From Anagrus nilaparvatae (lineage: Eukaryota; Arthropoda; Insecta; Hymenoptera; Mymaridae), in assembly GCA_022575985.1 (NCBI GenBank), contig JAKSXM010000040.1, forward strand, positions 10,062,001-10,126,000: 64,000 nucleotides of DNA. The letters are read 5' to 3'. Both the position numbers and the translations under genes were made by a program. This document shows, one piece after another, positions 1-11,120 of the stretch (position 1 is its first letter; the number at the start of each line of letters is the position of its first letter). Below the pieces are notes generated by a model. It was not told where the DNA came from. It was given only the letters and a program-made list of their open reading frames with translations, and searched no databases.

Positions 1-422
1 TAATAATAATATCAGACGTTAATTTTTTTTTTCTTTAATAATCAAAGTTTGAATGAAAATGAACTTACATAATATGTATTCTTATATTCTATACGTAAGC
101 ATAAAATAAGTCTTACAAGCATTTACAAGTCAAATTGAAAATAAATAATTTTTTAATTTAAGTATATCGTGGATAGGTCAGTTTTTAAATAATGTTGAAT
201 TAATGAAAATAAAAAAATTAATAATGAACGTATACATGAAAATATTAAAATAATGAATATATACATGAAAAGAATAATTATTGCCCCAAAACTATAAATA
301 CAATCTATGAAACTTATAAATAACGAAATAAAAAATAGTATCGAGTAGCCAGACGGAGAAACCAAATAGTTTTATAATTCCCGCTTTTTAAAGTGGATAC
401 GCAATTTTTTTTTGATACATAG
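1..422. other. AT-rich DNA, no supported gene
   Basis: Very AT-rich with homopolymer runs. A 70-codon minus-strand reading frame at 153-365 is low-complexity, rich in Phe, Ile and Leu, and matches no family I know. I see no RNA gene or structured repeat here. Confidence 0.5.
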
Positions 423-701
423 GGAAATGTGCACGTGAAAAATGCCAGTATTGAAATTTCAACATTAGCTAAGACAATTGAAAATGCAGTTTGGTCAATT
501 GCAGAAGTAATAGTTGAAACTAATCAAGAAAAAGTAAATGCAAACATTTCCCTAACCTCAAAGTTAAATATTAATACAAGCTACTAAAGTTCTCAGATTG
601 CTAATAGATTACCGAAAACGCCATCACGCGTACAATGTATTTACGATGATAATATAATTAATGATGTACTTAAAGACGCGCAACAAAATAACAACTCTTA
701 A
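423..701 (+). pseudogene. Decayed protein-coding remnant, unknown family
   Basis: One frame reads through 423-701 with a single internal stop at 585-587. It has protein-like composition, for example NASIEISTLAKTIENAVW and later RLPKTPSRVQCIYDD. It follows a stop at 420-422 and lacks a good start. A stretch near 862-921, inside the next reading frame, again reads NASIENSELALTVVESN, which resembles NASIEISTLAKTIENA here, so part of the segment may be duplicated. I do not recognise the family. A decayed retroelement gag or a broken host exon are both possible. Confidence 0.35.
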
Positions 702-945
702 TACATCGTACGATAAAAACACATTTTGTAATACATACACATTACAAAATAATACAGAGTTATTAAATAAAATATATTATGAAATGAATCCCTATGAAAT
801 GAATTATTATACAATGAATTACTATAAAATAAAAAGCTTGCAAAATAGCTTTTCTCCCTCTCTGAATGCAAGCATTGAAAATTCAGAATTAGCTTTAACA
901 GTGGTTGAAAGTAATTTTTTTTTTAGATTAGACATTCCACGATAG
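661..945 (+). CDS. Low-confidence 94-codon ORF with a duplicated motif
   Basis: The frame opens at ATG 661 and is rich in Asn, Tyr and Thr, with a small run of NEL/YNE-like repeats in the middle (about residues 40-58). Its tail, SLNASIENSELALTVVESN, resembles the remnant at 435-480. Composition in the first two thirds is what random AT-rich DNA gives. I regard only the last 25 codons as possibly derived from a real protein. No domain, signal peptide or membrane segment is evident. Confidence 0.2.
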   Translation: MMYLKTRNKITTLNTSYDKNTFCNTYTLQNNTELLNKIYYEMNPYEMNYYTMNYYKIKSLQNSFSPSLNASIENSELALTVVESNFFFRLDIPR

Positions 946-2182
946 AAGTTATCGCATACACATATAAAATCTAATTATGATTTTTTTTTAATTTTACATT
1001 TAAATAATTCTTTTTTTCAAAAAAAAAAAAAAAAAAAGTTTAATTTTTTTTCAATAAAATAATATAAAACCCTAATCTCATCAAAATTACAAAAACAATA
1101 TAAAGTGTTATTTAATGCAATTTTTTGCTAATTTAATTTTTACTTAGTCAGGAAATTATTCCGTAAACTACACTAATAAATATTTTTTTGTGAAATAAAG
1201 CATATTCAGCAAAAATTTTATGAATTATAAAATACTAATATCCATATCTTATGTTTCAGGTAATACAAATTACAAAAAAAAAAAGAAAACAAAAATTACA
1301 TAATAATTATTTAATCTTCATTCTCTTTTAATTTAGAACCATTATCAATTCAAAATTCATCAATGTTCAGATTTCAAGCAACTTTATTCAAGACAATTAT
1401 ACTTACTATTGATTGAAATACTAATTTTTGTTTACATAAGTAAATATTACTTTAGAACTTCATTAACACAAAAAATAAAATACAAAAAAATACGTAAGTA
1501 AAAATATAAATTAAAACAAAAAAAGTTTTTCCTTTTAAAAAAAAACAATCTATTTACACAAAAATTATTATTTCAAACAATAAATTTTAATTTACATTAG
1601 TTTTAAATATTTTGTTTTGAGCAATATATGGATTATTATATTATAAGTATTTTATACTTTTATTTTGTTAATACAATGAATAATTTACAGCCTACAGAAA
1701 CAAATTTAAAAAATGAAATTAAATATTTAACAGCAGGTAACTCATTAATAATAGCTACCAGTAAATAGTTTATCAGTAATTTAATTTACAAAATTTAAAA
1801 AAAATTTATATTTATAAAAATAAAATTTTAAATTGGTAATAAGTTGGTGAAATGATTTTAAAAAATATAACACTTTAATTCCAAGAACATAAATTTTACA
1901 TTTAAAACTATTAATAATAAATAAGTATATAATTTTTTATTCTAAATCCATATCTTCCATATTCCTTCATAAAACTTAGAAATTTTGCACAAAAAAAAAA
2001 ACAACAACAAAATTACTCCAGTCAAAAACAAAAAATCTACAAAACACAAGTCAGTTGGGAAGAATGCCTCAAAGTTAATTCAAGTCAAGATAGATCAGAC
2101 TGCAGCTGAAAGATACTAGACGTACAAATTAATATTTGTGATCCAATCAAGTACCTTGATTTATTTTACACAAGCTGCCACA
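946..2182. other. AT-rich DNA, nothing recognisable
   Basis: Homopolymer-rich, about 80% or more A+T, with long poly(A) runs (for example 1021-1036). I found no reading frame of protein-like composition, no inverted repeat of note and no RNA gene. Confidence 0.5.
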
Positions 2183-2336
2183 GCATACACGCCAAAAAGA
2201 TTCGTGAAAATGTAAATAATCTGTAAATATGTAAATACCATACACACCAAAAGGATTTGTGAAAAATGTAAATAAATCTGTAAATATGTAAATAGGTACG
2301 TAAAACATTATGTAAATATGTAAATAAGTGAATTTA
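2183..2336. repeat. Short tandem repeat, about 57-bp unit
   Basis: Two imperfect adjacent units each contain CATACAC(G/A)CCAAAA, then GATT(C/T)GTGAAAA and the phrase TCTGTAAATATGTAAATA. The second is followed by further TATGTAAATA copies. The units begin near 2183 and 2240. Confidence 0.65.
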
Positions 2337-3726
2337 TATTAAGAAACGATAAAAAAGTTAAGACACAAAAGACTATAAAAACAATTAGATATTGTAATAA
2401 ACAGTTTACGAATCTTCTATCAACGCTATATAATTCACAATCACAATTAATCAAGAAATACCAAAAAATCAACAACCTAAAATTTAGAGAATATTTTTTT
2501 TTTCTCTCTTCATTATTAGTTTTCATCATACAACAATAATTATAATTAAAATATGACTAAAACTTAAATAGTTTCAATTCTAAAATGCAGCATATTCATA
2601 ACTCAATTAATAAGCTTTATGCGAAAATTTCTATAAAAATATCCTAAAAACAAAATAATAAATATTCTTAAAGTTAAAATACTCCAAAAAACCTCAACCT
2701 TGAATCCTTTAAAATTATATTACAAAAAAATAAATATAAAGAAATTTCATTAATATAATAATATTATAATTTCAAATACTATTTCACTAAGTTATTATTA
2801 ATTCTAAATTCAGAAGTCAAAAATAAAATTTTACAAAAATAGGAAACAATCTGATATTTTTTTTTAACAATAAACAATTTTGCATACTTCAAAGTAACTA
2901 AAACTGCTGAATCATTCATTGTTACTAATAATACTTATTATTTTTATATTTATTAACAAAAAGTAAAATTTTCTTTGGTGTATAAATAATGTAAAATTAA
3001 ACATAACAAAATCTTTAAAGATAAATTTTTAATTTGATTTTCCGAAATCAAATTATTGTTTATTACGTTAACATAAAAAAAAACTCCACTTACAAACTTG
3101 TTGAGGATGAAGGAAAATGGGTAATTTTACTGAATCTTAGTATCAAAATTTAAAAAATTTTTTTATGTTTAGTTACAGTTTGATTTTTAAAATATTTAAA
3201 TTTTAAGTAATTTTTTAAAAACAAAACATAACGCCTCCAAAGCATTTTTTTTTTTACATTGCAAAAAAACATAATTAAAGAACATAATTTATTTTTCCAA
3301 TACATCCAAAATTCTTATTTTCTTGTTTTGATTTTCCGAAATCAAATTTTTGACAGTTTAAAATTAAAATTTTAAACTCCCAAAAGTTTAGCAAGGAGGA
3401 ATACCTGAAGGTACCTGAAGTAAGGGAACCTTACAAAGTTTACAAAAAATTTGGTTAAAACGTTTTTAAATTTTTCAAACACGAACGATCATATTTATTT
3501 AAAGTTTATACATAAGACCTTAACAATATATAAAATAATAATTTGTTTTAATTTTGTTTTAATTTTTGCAATGTAAGATAAACTCTTTAAAGTCAATGTA
3601 CTTTTATAAAAACATTTAAATACCATAAGTATTTATTATTTTTAAATTGCTGAACAAGCAATATTTAAAATACTTTATCTGGTTTCCGAACCAGATCGAA
3701 ATAAAACTAACGTTTTATCTCGAAAC
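2337..3726. other. AT-rich DNA upstream of a probable LTR
   Basis: No conserved protein is visible on either strand. The phrase GATTTTCCGAAATCAAAT occurs twice (near 3037 and 3330). The region may be the decayed interior of the retroelement whose LTR begins at 3739, but no gag or pol motif supports that. Confidence 0.4.
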
Positions 3727-3738
3727 TTAGAGGGGAGG

Positions 3739-4142
3739 TGTTATGAAATAACTTACAAAATAAATAATTAATAATTAAATAATAGTTACGTAAGATAATA
3801 ATTATAAATATTTTAAATTAAACTTATAAATAATATTTAAGCTAATTAATCAAACAATAGATATTTTAAATTAAGAAATCATAACATGGAATTATGAAAC
3901 TTAACATAAAATTATGAAATTATAACAGAAAATTATGTAATAAAACAAATAGTTTAAGAAATAATAATATTTATATTTTGAATATTTTAAATATTTGTAA
4001 AAGATAATTTAGTACATAAGATCAATAAAATTGTAATAACGGGGAGTAAAATAACAGAAGTTGTCATCGACGTGTACTTATATCCGTCTTTTAATAAAGT
4101 TTAGTTTTTAAATAATAATTTATGGTGCTTATTTGGATTCCA
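3739..4142 (+). repeat. Probable retrotransposon LTR (3' LTR or solo)
   Basis: A purine tract (3727-3738, containing GAGGGGAGG) is followed at once by TGTTATGAAATAAC, the usual junction between polypurine tract and 3' LTR. An AATAAA signal lies at 4093-4098 and a CA dinucleotide at 4141-4142 is a plausible end. No second copy is seen in the window, so the boundaries and the superfamily (copia-like by its TGTT start) are inferred. Confidence 0.45.
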
Positions 4143-4922
4143 GCCCTATAAACATCATTTGTAAGTATTTATTTATATATATATTTATCTATTTATTATT
4201 AATAATCCTAGCCATTAGACACATAACAGTACGCCCATTGTTGATATTATTTGATTGGTTGCTACGACGACTGGTGGTTTGTATAATGGGAGCTACTGAG
4301 GTTCTAGACATACGCTTTAAAGTTTTACACATATTGAATACATATTGTTTATTGTCTGCAGTGTCAGATGATGAAATTTTGCTATTTTGTAAATTTGAGC
4401 AGCTATTACTAATATGTACATGCTTAGTGCATGTAATGCAGATAAATAATAGATTGCCTTTTTTCCCTTGTAAATTGCACACACGTCAGAGTTTGTAAAC
4501 ACGTGAGCGTATTTTAGTGGCATTAAGAGCCATCTTGCTTATTTTATATTTTCATTTTTATACTCTAGTCAATTTAAAATTATTTATTAATTGTAATTAA
4601 TGTATATAGTGTTAAGTGTATTTATTATTGTAATGTAATATTTATTATAATGTTTAAATCTTTTTGCTAAAATAATATTGCTAAAATTTATATTTTAATT
4701 AATTTTCATAGCTTCAAATTTAAAATTTATTCATTCTTTAGCCATCAGGCTTTATATGTTTAGCTTCAATATTTTTTATATAGTAACCAATTGGTATTGT
4801 ATTAAAATTAGAATTCTTACTGTCAACTTTTCACCACAATTACCTTTTTGGTTAATTTTTATGCAATTATTAATCTGAGTTTCTTATTTTTACAATTTAG
4901 TAATAAATTGTGGTGGGTGGAA
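4143..4922. other. Unassigned DNA between two probable LTRs
   Basis: Overlapping frames of 121 codons (+) and 97 codons (-) occur at 4133-4498. The minus frame has a Cys/His cluster resembling a degraded zinc-binding tail (ICITCTKHVH), but with no further support. The rest is AT-rich. It could be the 3' interior of the element ending in the LTR-like sequence at 4923. Confidence 0.3.
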
Positions 4923-5101
4923 TGTTGTGTAAATATGTATATATATGTAATATAGTGTATGTGTGTATGTTGAAGCGCTCCCCTCCCCTTTTTTATATGT
5001 ATACTCTCTCCGGGCCTCAGTGCTCGCCGAGACCGCAAGCTATTAAGAGCTAATAAAGCCTATTATATATTTAATTACAGTGTTTATTAAGGGAGGTTTC
5101 A
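4923..5101 (+). repeat. Possible short LTR
   Basis: A purine-rich stretch (GGTGGGTGGAA, ending at 4922) is followed by TGTTGTGTAAATATG. A GC-rich core (CTCTCCGGGCCTCAGTG) and AATAAA at 5052-5057 follow, and CA-type ends are available at 5078-5079 or 5100-5101. This is the architecture of a compact LTR with a polyadenylation signal. There is no partner copy, so confidence is low. Confidence 0.35.
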
Positions 5102-5200
5102 TTTTGAAATGCCTAAATTTCAAGGAATCTTTGGTGATTTTAAAAAAAAATTCTACTGGATGTAATGACATAATTTTTTTTTTATTATTTTTGTACATCA

Positions 5201-5694
5201 TTAAACATTAAATTTTTATGATTATTTTTTTTTGGCCTTGAATAAGTACTTCAAAGATGGCGCCAAAGTGATGAAGTAAAAAAATTACAAAAAAGTTGTC
5301 GGCACGATTACAAAAAAACTACTCGCTCGATTTGAATTTTCTTTTTTTTGTTTTGTTTCGTATTTATCTAAGATGGCATTTACCCACGGAGAAAGAAAAA
5401 TCTTGAATTATAAAAAATTTACACGTAAAAAACGAAAATAGTCGAAAACAGACCTCATTTTTTGGCATTCTCCCCCCTAAAAAAATTTTTATTAATATTC
5501 CGATCAACTTCTCCGTAGGTAAATGCCATCTTAGATAAATATTAAAAAAAATAAAAAAAATAAAATTCAAATCGAGCGGGTAGTTTTTTTGTAATCGTGC
5601 GGACAACTTTTTTTTAACTTCGTCACTTGGGCGCCATCTTTGAAATACTTATTCAAGGCCAAAAAAAAAATAATCATAAAAATTTAATGTTTAA
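5201..5694. mobile_element. Foldback MITE-like element
   Basis: The outer arms are inverted: TTAAACATTAAATTTTTATG at 5201 is mirrored by the sequence ending at 5694. The symmetry continues through the GGCCTTGAATAAGTA and AGATGGC(G/A) blocks to a loop near 5400-5500. No transposase is encoded. It abuts the reverse-transcriptase remnant at 5695, so it probably inserted into it. TTA-like flanks are possible but ambiguous. Confidence 0.75.
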
Positions 5695-6300
5695 TTATCA
5701 GCCAATTGGTAATCAAAATTAAATGAAATAAAGCGACCATAAGAAACAGAAAAACATTTTTTGAAATTTAAATTTAATTTGTTTAATCAACACCAGTCAA
5801 TTATATTGTTTAAATCTTCTTGGAAATGCTTATAATCAGTATAATCATCAATTTTATTAAAAAATTTAATGTCATTAGCAAATAGTAAAATTTGAGAGAA
5901 TTTAATGAATTCTATAATATCATCAATAAAAATTAAAAACAATATCGGTCCCAAATGTGATCCCTGAGGTACCCCAGAGTCAGCAATAAATGGGTTAGAT
6001 ATTGTTCCATTAATATTAACGTTTAAAACTCTTTTAGTAAGTAAGTCTGATAGCCAGTTAATGAAGATTTGAGGAAACCCATAACCCTTCATTTTCAGCA
6101 GCAAAACTCCATGATCAACTAGATCAAAGGCTTTTTTAAAATCTAAATATATTGTATCAACTTGAGACTTGGTTTTAATAGAGCTAAATAAGTAATTAGT
6201 AAAAATAGACAGGTTAGAGACAGTAGATCTGTTACTCATGAAATCATGCTGCCGATCAGCATTTTCATACAACATACAGGTTTTCCAGTAAGAATAAAGA
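5695..6300 (-). pseudogene. Jockey/CR1-like non-LTR reverse transcriptase fragment
   Basis: The minus-strand frame 6275-5787 has non-LTR reverse transcriptase blocks in order: the QHDF..NRST region, motif A (YLDFKKAFDLVDH), the SGVPQGSHLGPILF block and the catalytic motif C. Motif C reads FAND where active enzymes have F/YADD, so the first of the two catalytic aspartates is Asn. After the stop at 5787 the homology continues (LNKLNLNFKKCF, then SVSYGR) to 5695, where the foldback element begins. No endonuclease or C-terminal part is present. It is an inactive internal fragment. Confidence 0.8.
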
Positions 6301-6810
6301 CTTTTGTAAAAAAAAAATAAAAAATTTCTATAAAAATTGATTTTTCACCCCTTTTCACCCCAATTTTCTACCCCTAGATGAAATTTTATGATTTTTTTAT
6401 TGTCATATTTGGAATTAGCAGCCTCGAAAACCCCCAGATATAAATTTAGAGCTAATAAAACGAAGAAGTTTTAGAATTATAACAAAGTGGCACGTTTTGG
6501 CCGCAAAATAGGGTAAAAAAGGCATGTTTTTGATGTTTCTACCCTTTCTTCAGTTCTTCTGAAGGGTTGTACATCAAAAATGACCACAAAACTGAATATC
6601 CAATAAGATTTTGGACCAGAAACCATTTTTTTTTTTTAACAATATTTTGACACGAAAAAATTCAAGTGGCTCGTTTTGGCCGCGCCGGCGGTAATAGATT
6701 AAATCCAAAAAAGTATTATCTCCTTATAGTATGAACATTCATTTTCCGCTATAAACTTTAACGTGCCCGACGTTTGCATAATACGACCTTTCAAGCTAGC
6801 CATGTTAACT
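6301..6810. repeat. Dispersed repeat, related copy near 26.46-26.57 kb
   Basis: The stretch 6700-6808 (TATCTCCTTATAGTATGAACATTC through TGCCCGACGTTTGCATAATA to TTTCAAGCTAGCC) is closely similar, in the same orientation, to 26,465-26,565. The upstream part contains two GTGGC(A/T)CGTTTTGGCCGC phrases (6487, 6665). It has no coding frame. It is an uncharacterised interspersed repeat. Confidence 0.55.
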
Positions 6811-7140
6811 TATAATTATTTTACCCTTTTATAAATAACGTATTTAATAACAAGAGAGATGTTTCTTTTGACCAAGAGGGCTATTAAATAAAAATTTCTA
6901 AGATCTCTTTTTATTCAGCGTAACGTTTCGTGTACGCACAGTACACCTTTTCAAACTGAAAAATTTATTATTTATGTATATAAATAATATTAAAATATTA
7001 ATATACAATAATTTTTTTTTATAAAATATTTTTACGTACCAACAATATTTAAATATAATAAAATTTGCTACATTATACTTAAACTTAGATGATATACCTT
7101 TGGTAGAAAAGAACAACATTGTTTTTAGTCAAAAACAGAT
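6811..7140 (-). repeat. PLE-A pseudo-LTR, minus-strand copy
   Basis: Read on the minus strand, this sequence matches 19,925-20,210 on the plus strand over its length, including the phrase TTTAAATATTGTTGGTA and the hairpin-bearing TTTGAAAAGGTGTACTGTGC. Both copies lie downstream of a Penelope-type coding segment, so they are the 3' non-coding (pseudo-LTR) part of one Penelope-like family, called PLE-A here. Confidence 0.7.
6915..6955 (-). ncRNA. Hammerhead-ribozyme-like hairpin, degenerate
   Basis: On the minus strand TTTGAAAAG is followed by a perfect 6-bp stem (GTGTAC / GTACAC at 946-941 and 935-930), a 5-nt loop, then CGAAACGTTACG. Penelope-like elements are known to carry hammerhead motifs in their pseudo-LTRs, with stem II followed by GAAA. 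The CUGAUGA core is replaced by TTGAAAA, so cleavage is doubtful. Confidence 0.4.
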
Positions 7141-7254
7141 TTAGTATACTGCATTCAGATAAACAAAGACGGTACTGATAAACTCCGTGTTATACTACCA
7201 TATGCATATATTTTATATGAGTTCTAGTATATAGAAGTATATACTTCGCTATTA

Positions 7255-7355
7255 TGCAGAGTTCCTTGCCACCATGGAGTTCGACACTGTTCAGAACACC
7301 GGGTTCTGTTCGTGCGTAACGCATTCTCACCTCTCTGCCGTATGCAAAAAAAATA
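7255..7355 (+). mobile_element. 3' end of an R1-clade element, 5'-truncated copy
   Basis: An 85-bp segment (7255-7339) is the inverted counterpart of 7727-7811, the 3' end of the R1-A element. Both copies end in TCTCTGCC, about 6 nt, then an A run in their own orientation. This is a severely 5'-truncated retroposed copy inserted in the PLE-A minus copy. Confidence 0.65.
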
Positions 7356-7696
7356 TATATATGGAATTTGATTAATAATATGCAATTTTTTATTAATATA
7401 TTTATTAGTAAAATTGATAGGATAATTGTTTAACAACAATAAATTATTGCAAAGTTTAATTTTCTCATAATGAAACTTTTTATCAGATAATTTTATAGCT
7501 CTGTCAATTTTATTATAAATTATGCCTATTTTTTTACTATTAGCATGATTAGAATTATAATTTAATAGACGTCCAGAAAAACATGGTTTTTGAAACCAAT
7601 TAGTAATAATTCTATCATTATTGTTAATTAAAAGTAGTTTGAAAATTCTAGACAACGAACAGAAATCAGTTTATGAAAAATTTTTAGATAATTTAT
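7356..7696 (-). pseudogene. PLE-A reverse-transcriptase thumb/linker fragment
   Basis: The minus frame contains LLINNNDRIITNWFQKP, CFSGRLLNYNSNH, KLSDKKFHYEKIKL and NYPINF. This is the conserved block after the palm in Penelope-like reverse transcriptases (consensus TNWY.KP..SGR.LNF.SNHP). No palm lies upstream and no GIY-YIG nuclease downstream, so it is a 5'-truncated copy. It is oriented head-to-head with the PLE-A copy starting near 13.31 kb once the intervening R1-A is removed. Confidence 0.75.
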
Positions 7697-7720
7697 ATTT
7701 ATTTTTTTTTTTTTTTTTTG

Positions 7721-8176
7721 CACACTGGCAGAGAGGTGAGAATGCGTTACGCACGAACAGAACCCGGTGTTCTGAACAGTGTCGGACCCCATGATGACAA
7801 GGCACTCTGCAAAGAATGCATTGCCTCATGTTTACCGACTAAACTCACCTCTCAACATACCTTATAAGAGTCAGCCCGGAACCGTTTATCACATTACATC
7901 AGGTTGACTTAAGGCAAAGTATCTTCTTTGGTTGAAGATCCTTCCATCCATTAATCCGATCATCCTTTCTTTCTCCTTCTTGTTATTTCACCGTGTCGTC
8001 AACTAGATAAATACGTAAGTTTATAAATAAATAAATATATAAATAAATAAATAAATAAATAAATAAGTATATAAATAAATCAATAAATAGATATCCTTGT
8101 ACGTCCTACATCGTCCCCTCTTTGGTACCGCGTGCAAGAACCGTCCATCTCGGTCGCTCCTACACACGGCTCCTAG
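7721..8176 (-). other. R1-A 3' UTR with ATAA microsatellite
   Basis: Non-coding 3' part of R1-A. It holds an (ATAA)n-type microsatellite at about 8018-8090 and ends on the minus strand in TCTCTGCC, 6 nt and a poly(A) tract. The terminal 85 bp recur in inverted orientation at 7255-7339. Confidence 0.6.
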
Positions 8177-11120
8177 TTAGGGTGGCGTCAATAGCTTTTT
8201 AGTTCGCAGAATATCCTCCACGAACCTTGCGACAGCACTCCACCCTTCTTCATTTTGAAGCATTCTTTCAACGACATTGTCAGGCGCAATGTCGCCTATT
8301 TCCGCCTCCAATTCCCTCCTTTTGATCACCCACTGATCGCAACGAAAGAACGTGTGATACGCATCATCGCGTTCGCCGGGACAGAACACACATTCTGAGC
8401 TTCCAACTTTGCCCATCCTGAAGAGATAGGACTGAAAAAGCCCGTGTCCACTGAGAAACTGGGTCAAGAAGTAATTCACTTCCCCATGTTCTCTCTGGAT
8501 CCATGGAGTGACATCATTTATAAGACGCCTGGTCCATGCGCTGTCTGTGCGATCCTTCTAGAGCGTCTGCCACTCCAGCATCACATCCCTCCTAACTTCC
8601 GCTTTGATACGCTCGACGTCGCCTTCATTTTTTCTATCGTAAATAAGTTAACGCTCTTTGGCGAGAAGCTTAATTGGGATAATGCCTGCGATCACAAGGA
8701 CTGCCGCTTCCGAGACAGTCCTGTACGCGCAAGAAACCCTCAGAGCACCTTGCCTCTGAACTCTTATTATGCCTTTCAAATACATATCCTTGTCTAACGC
8801 CTTCCCCCAAATTTCTGCTCCATACAATAGGATGGAGTGAGTTACAGACATTAGTAGAAGCTACTAATAAGCTACCAAGAGGAAGCCTCTTGCTGGACTT
8901 CGGGCCGTTCATATTTGACATCAGCCTGCTCAGGGCTTGCGTCGTGGTACCTGCCTTCTTGACCCTTTGAGAGATGTGCTCCCAATAAGTCAGCTTCGTG
9001 TCCAGAGTTATCCCTAGATATTTAACGAACCTTTTCGTCTCTATGACAGTATCCTCGTCAATTCGTATCGGGATGACAGTTTGAATTTGCTTCCCCGTAA
9101 ACATTACGATCTCTGTCTTAGCAGCTGCAAGACTTAATCCATGCTCTTCCATCCATATGTTTGTATTTACCATGCAAACGTTCAAGCTGTTCTGAGCCTG
9201 TTGTACGTTTCTTGCTATGATTACGAGAGCAATATCATCCGCATACCCTATCATGAAGCAGCCATCCGCTAGCTCCAGCCTGAGGGTACCATAATAAGAA
9301 ATGTTCCATAAGTTATGTCCCAGTCACCGAACCGTGAGCCGCGCTAGCTGTCACTTTCCTACTCCTTTTACCTTGTAGAGTCTCGTACAAGAGTACTCGG
9401 TCACTTAAGTAGCTCTTCATTACCCGCATCAAATATTTGGGTACTGCGAAGTCATTCAGTCCTTGCAGGAAGTCTGGAATTAAATGCATTCTTGACATCA
9501 AGGGTAACCAAAAGAGTAATTTTACGAGAGTAATGATTACCTGTTTGGGCCCTCGCTATCGCGTTAACGGCCTCCTTCACTGCCCCAATGGTGGACCGCC
9601 CCCGTATAAAGCCGTATTGTCGAGGAGATAAGTCTCCTGCTGCTTCTACAGCGTTTAAGATACGAGGTTGCAGCAACTTTTCGAAACTTTTTCCCGCTGT
9701 ATCCAAAAGTCCTAGTGGTCGCCAGTAGGATGGGAGTGTAGGATCACCCTTTCCTTTGCTGATAAGTACCAGTATTGCCTTTTTCCATCACCTGCTAAAG
9801 ACTCCTGTTCGGATGCATGTGTTGACACTCGTGTGCAGCTAATCTTATAATCTCGGCTGGTATACCGTCTGGGCCGGGAGCTTTCTTATTTCTATGGGAG
9901 TCCACGGCAGCAAACAGCTCTTCTTGCGTAAAGTCCGGAATATCCTCCACATTGGTGTTATCCTCTTGATCCACTCTTGTAGGGTGCGTCGGGAATAGGG
10001 CATCAACGGCTGTTTTTGCCTCCCCTTCGTCCATTAGCGAGCTGGCCGCGAAGCCCCTCAGTTTTTTTCGTAACTTGAAGCCAAGTCCCCAGGGGTCGTT
10101 GTCAACTTCACATAGCTTCCTTTCACAACGAATTTTTCTGGCGTTGATCGCCTGCCTTAGGGATCGCTTAACTTCTTTGTGAACGTTCATGAGTTCCCTT
10201 GCTTCTCCGCGGGACTTTGCTCTAGTCGCTCTTCTTCGCGTCTTGTGGCTTTGTCTGCGGAGCTCTGCAATTTTTGGGTTCCACCAGTACACAGGTGTTT
10301 TTTTTTTTCCATTGAACCTTTTTCGAGGCTTGGAAGCATCACAGGCTTTCTTAAGAAGCGTCATTACTTTGGATACTAGTTTCTCCGCGTCTTCCTTACT
10401 TCCTACTCTGCGGGGATTCGCTAGAATTGCCCCTTGTCCCGTCGATAAAACTTGTATGAATCGTTCTTTATTCAGCTTATTGAGGTTCCAACCTCTTGGT
10501 TTCGGCCTATATGCCTCACCAGGGAGCTGTCGTTCGTGCTGGATTTCAAACGAAATATACTAGTGGTCGCTCGTTGTAAAATCTTCCATGACGTACCAGT
10601 TATTCACTCTTGTGCTCAAGCCTTCAGATGCGAAAGACTCGTCATTTATTGTCTCGTTATAGCCGGCCCTTCTAAAGGTAGTGGTGTTACCCACGTTCAA
10701 GACAACGAGTCCCAGCCTGGTTACCATTTCAAGGGTCGCCTCCTCTTTTGAGTCAGTGTAGGGCATGCCCCAGTCAACAGCCTTGGCGTTAAAATCGCCT
10801 GCAACAATTATGTTTCTAGCCGCATCTCTCGCAAAGTCTGCTATGCCTAACAATACCATATAATACTCCTGTCTAGGTCCGGTCAGCGTAAGGTATCAGC
10901 TCACGTAAGTTATAGTTTTACTTCTAACCCCCACAAAGCCCCTACCTCTTCCTGATGCTGCTACTGGTACTTTTTCTTGATTAGCGATCCAAATAGCTGC
11001 TGTTCCGATTTCGTCGCCGAACCAGGTAGCTGGATTTGGGTTACCCTCTGGGGTAACTCAGCTCGCTGATGATCCAAAGGTCTGCCTTGATCTTCTTCTG
11101 AATTTGATACATAGGCTGGT
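8177..11120 (-). pseudogene. R1-A ORF2: endonuclease-reverse transcriptase, multiply frameshifted
   Basis: Segments in order on the minus strand: endonuclease N-part (about 11,050-10,900, TWFGDEIGTAAIWIA), endonuclease core (10,859-10,560) with AGDFNAKAVDWGMP and the terminal SDH, a linker and RT start (10,364-9795, KKAPGPDGIPAE), RT fingers/palm (9706-9452, FIRGRSTIGAV and TLDVKNAFNS), then motif C MIGYADDIALV (9254) and YLGITLDTKLTYWEH, and the C-terminal CxxC..H..C segment (8479-8177, CVFCPGERDDAYHTFFRC). Catalytic motifs are recognisable but the frame changes at least five times, so it is dead. Confidence 0.85.

Noticed and set aside
4133..4498. Overlapping plus and minus reading frames as genes
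   Set aside because: Low-complexity hydrophobic composition on plus. On minus there is only a weak Cys/His cluster that does not fit a known spacing.
8444..8797. Plus-strand frames across R1-A (also around 10.2-12.5 kb)
   Set aside because: They are antisense shadows of GC-rich retrotransposon coding sequence on the minus strand.
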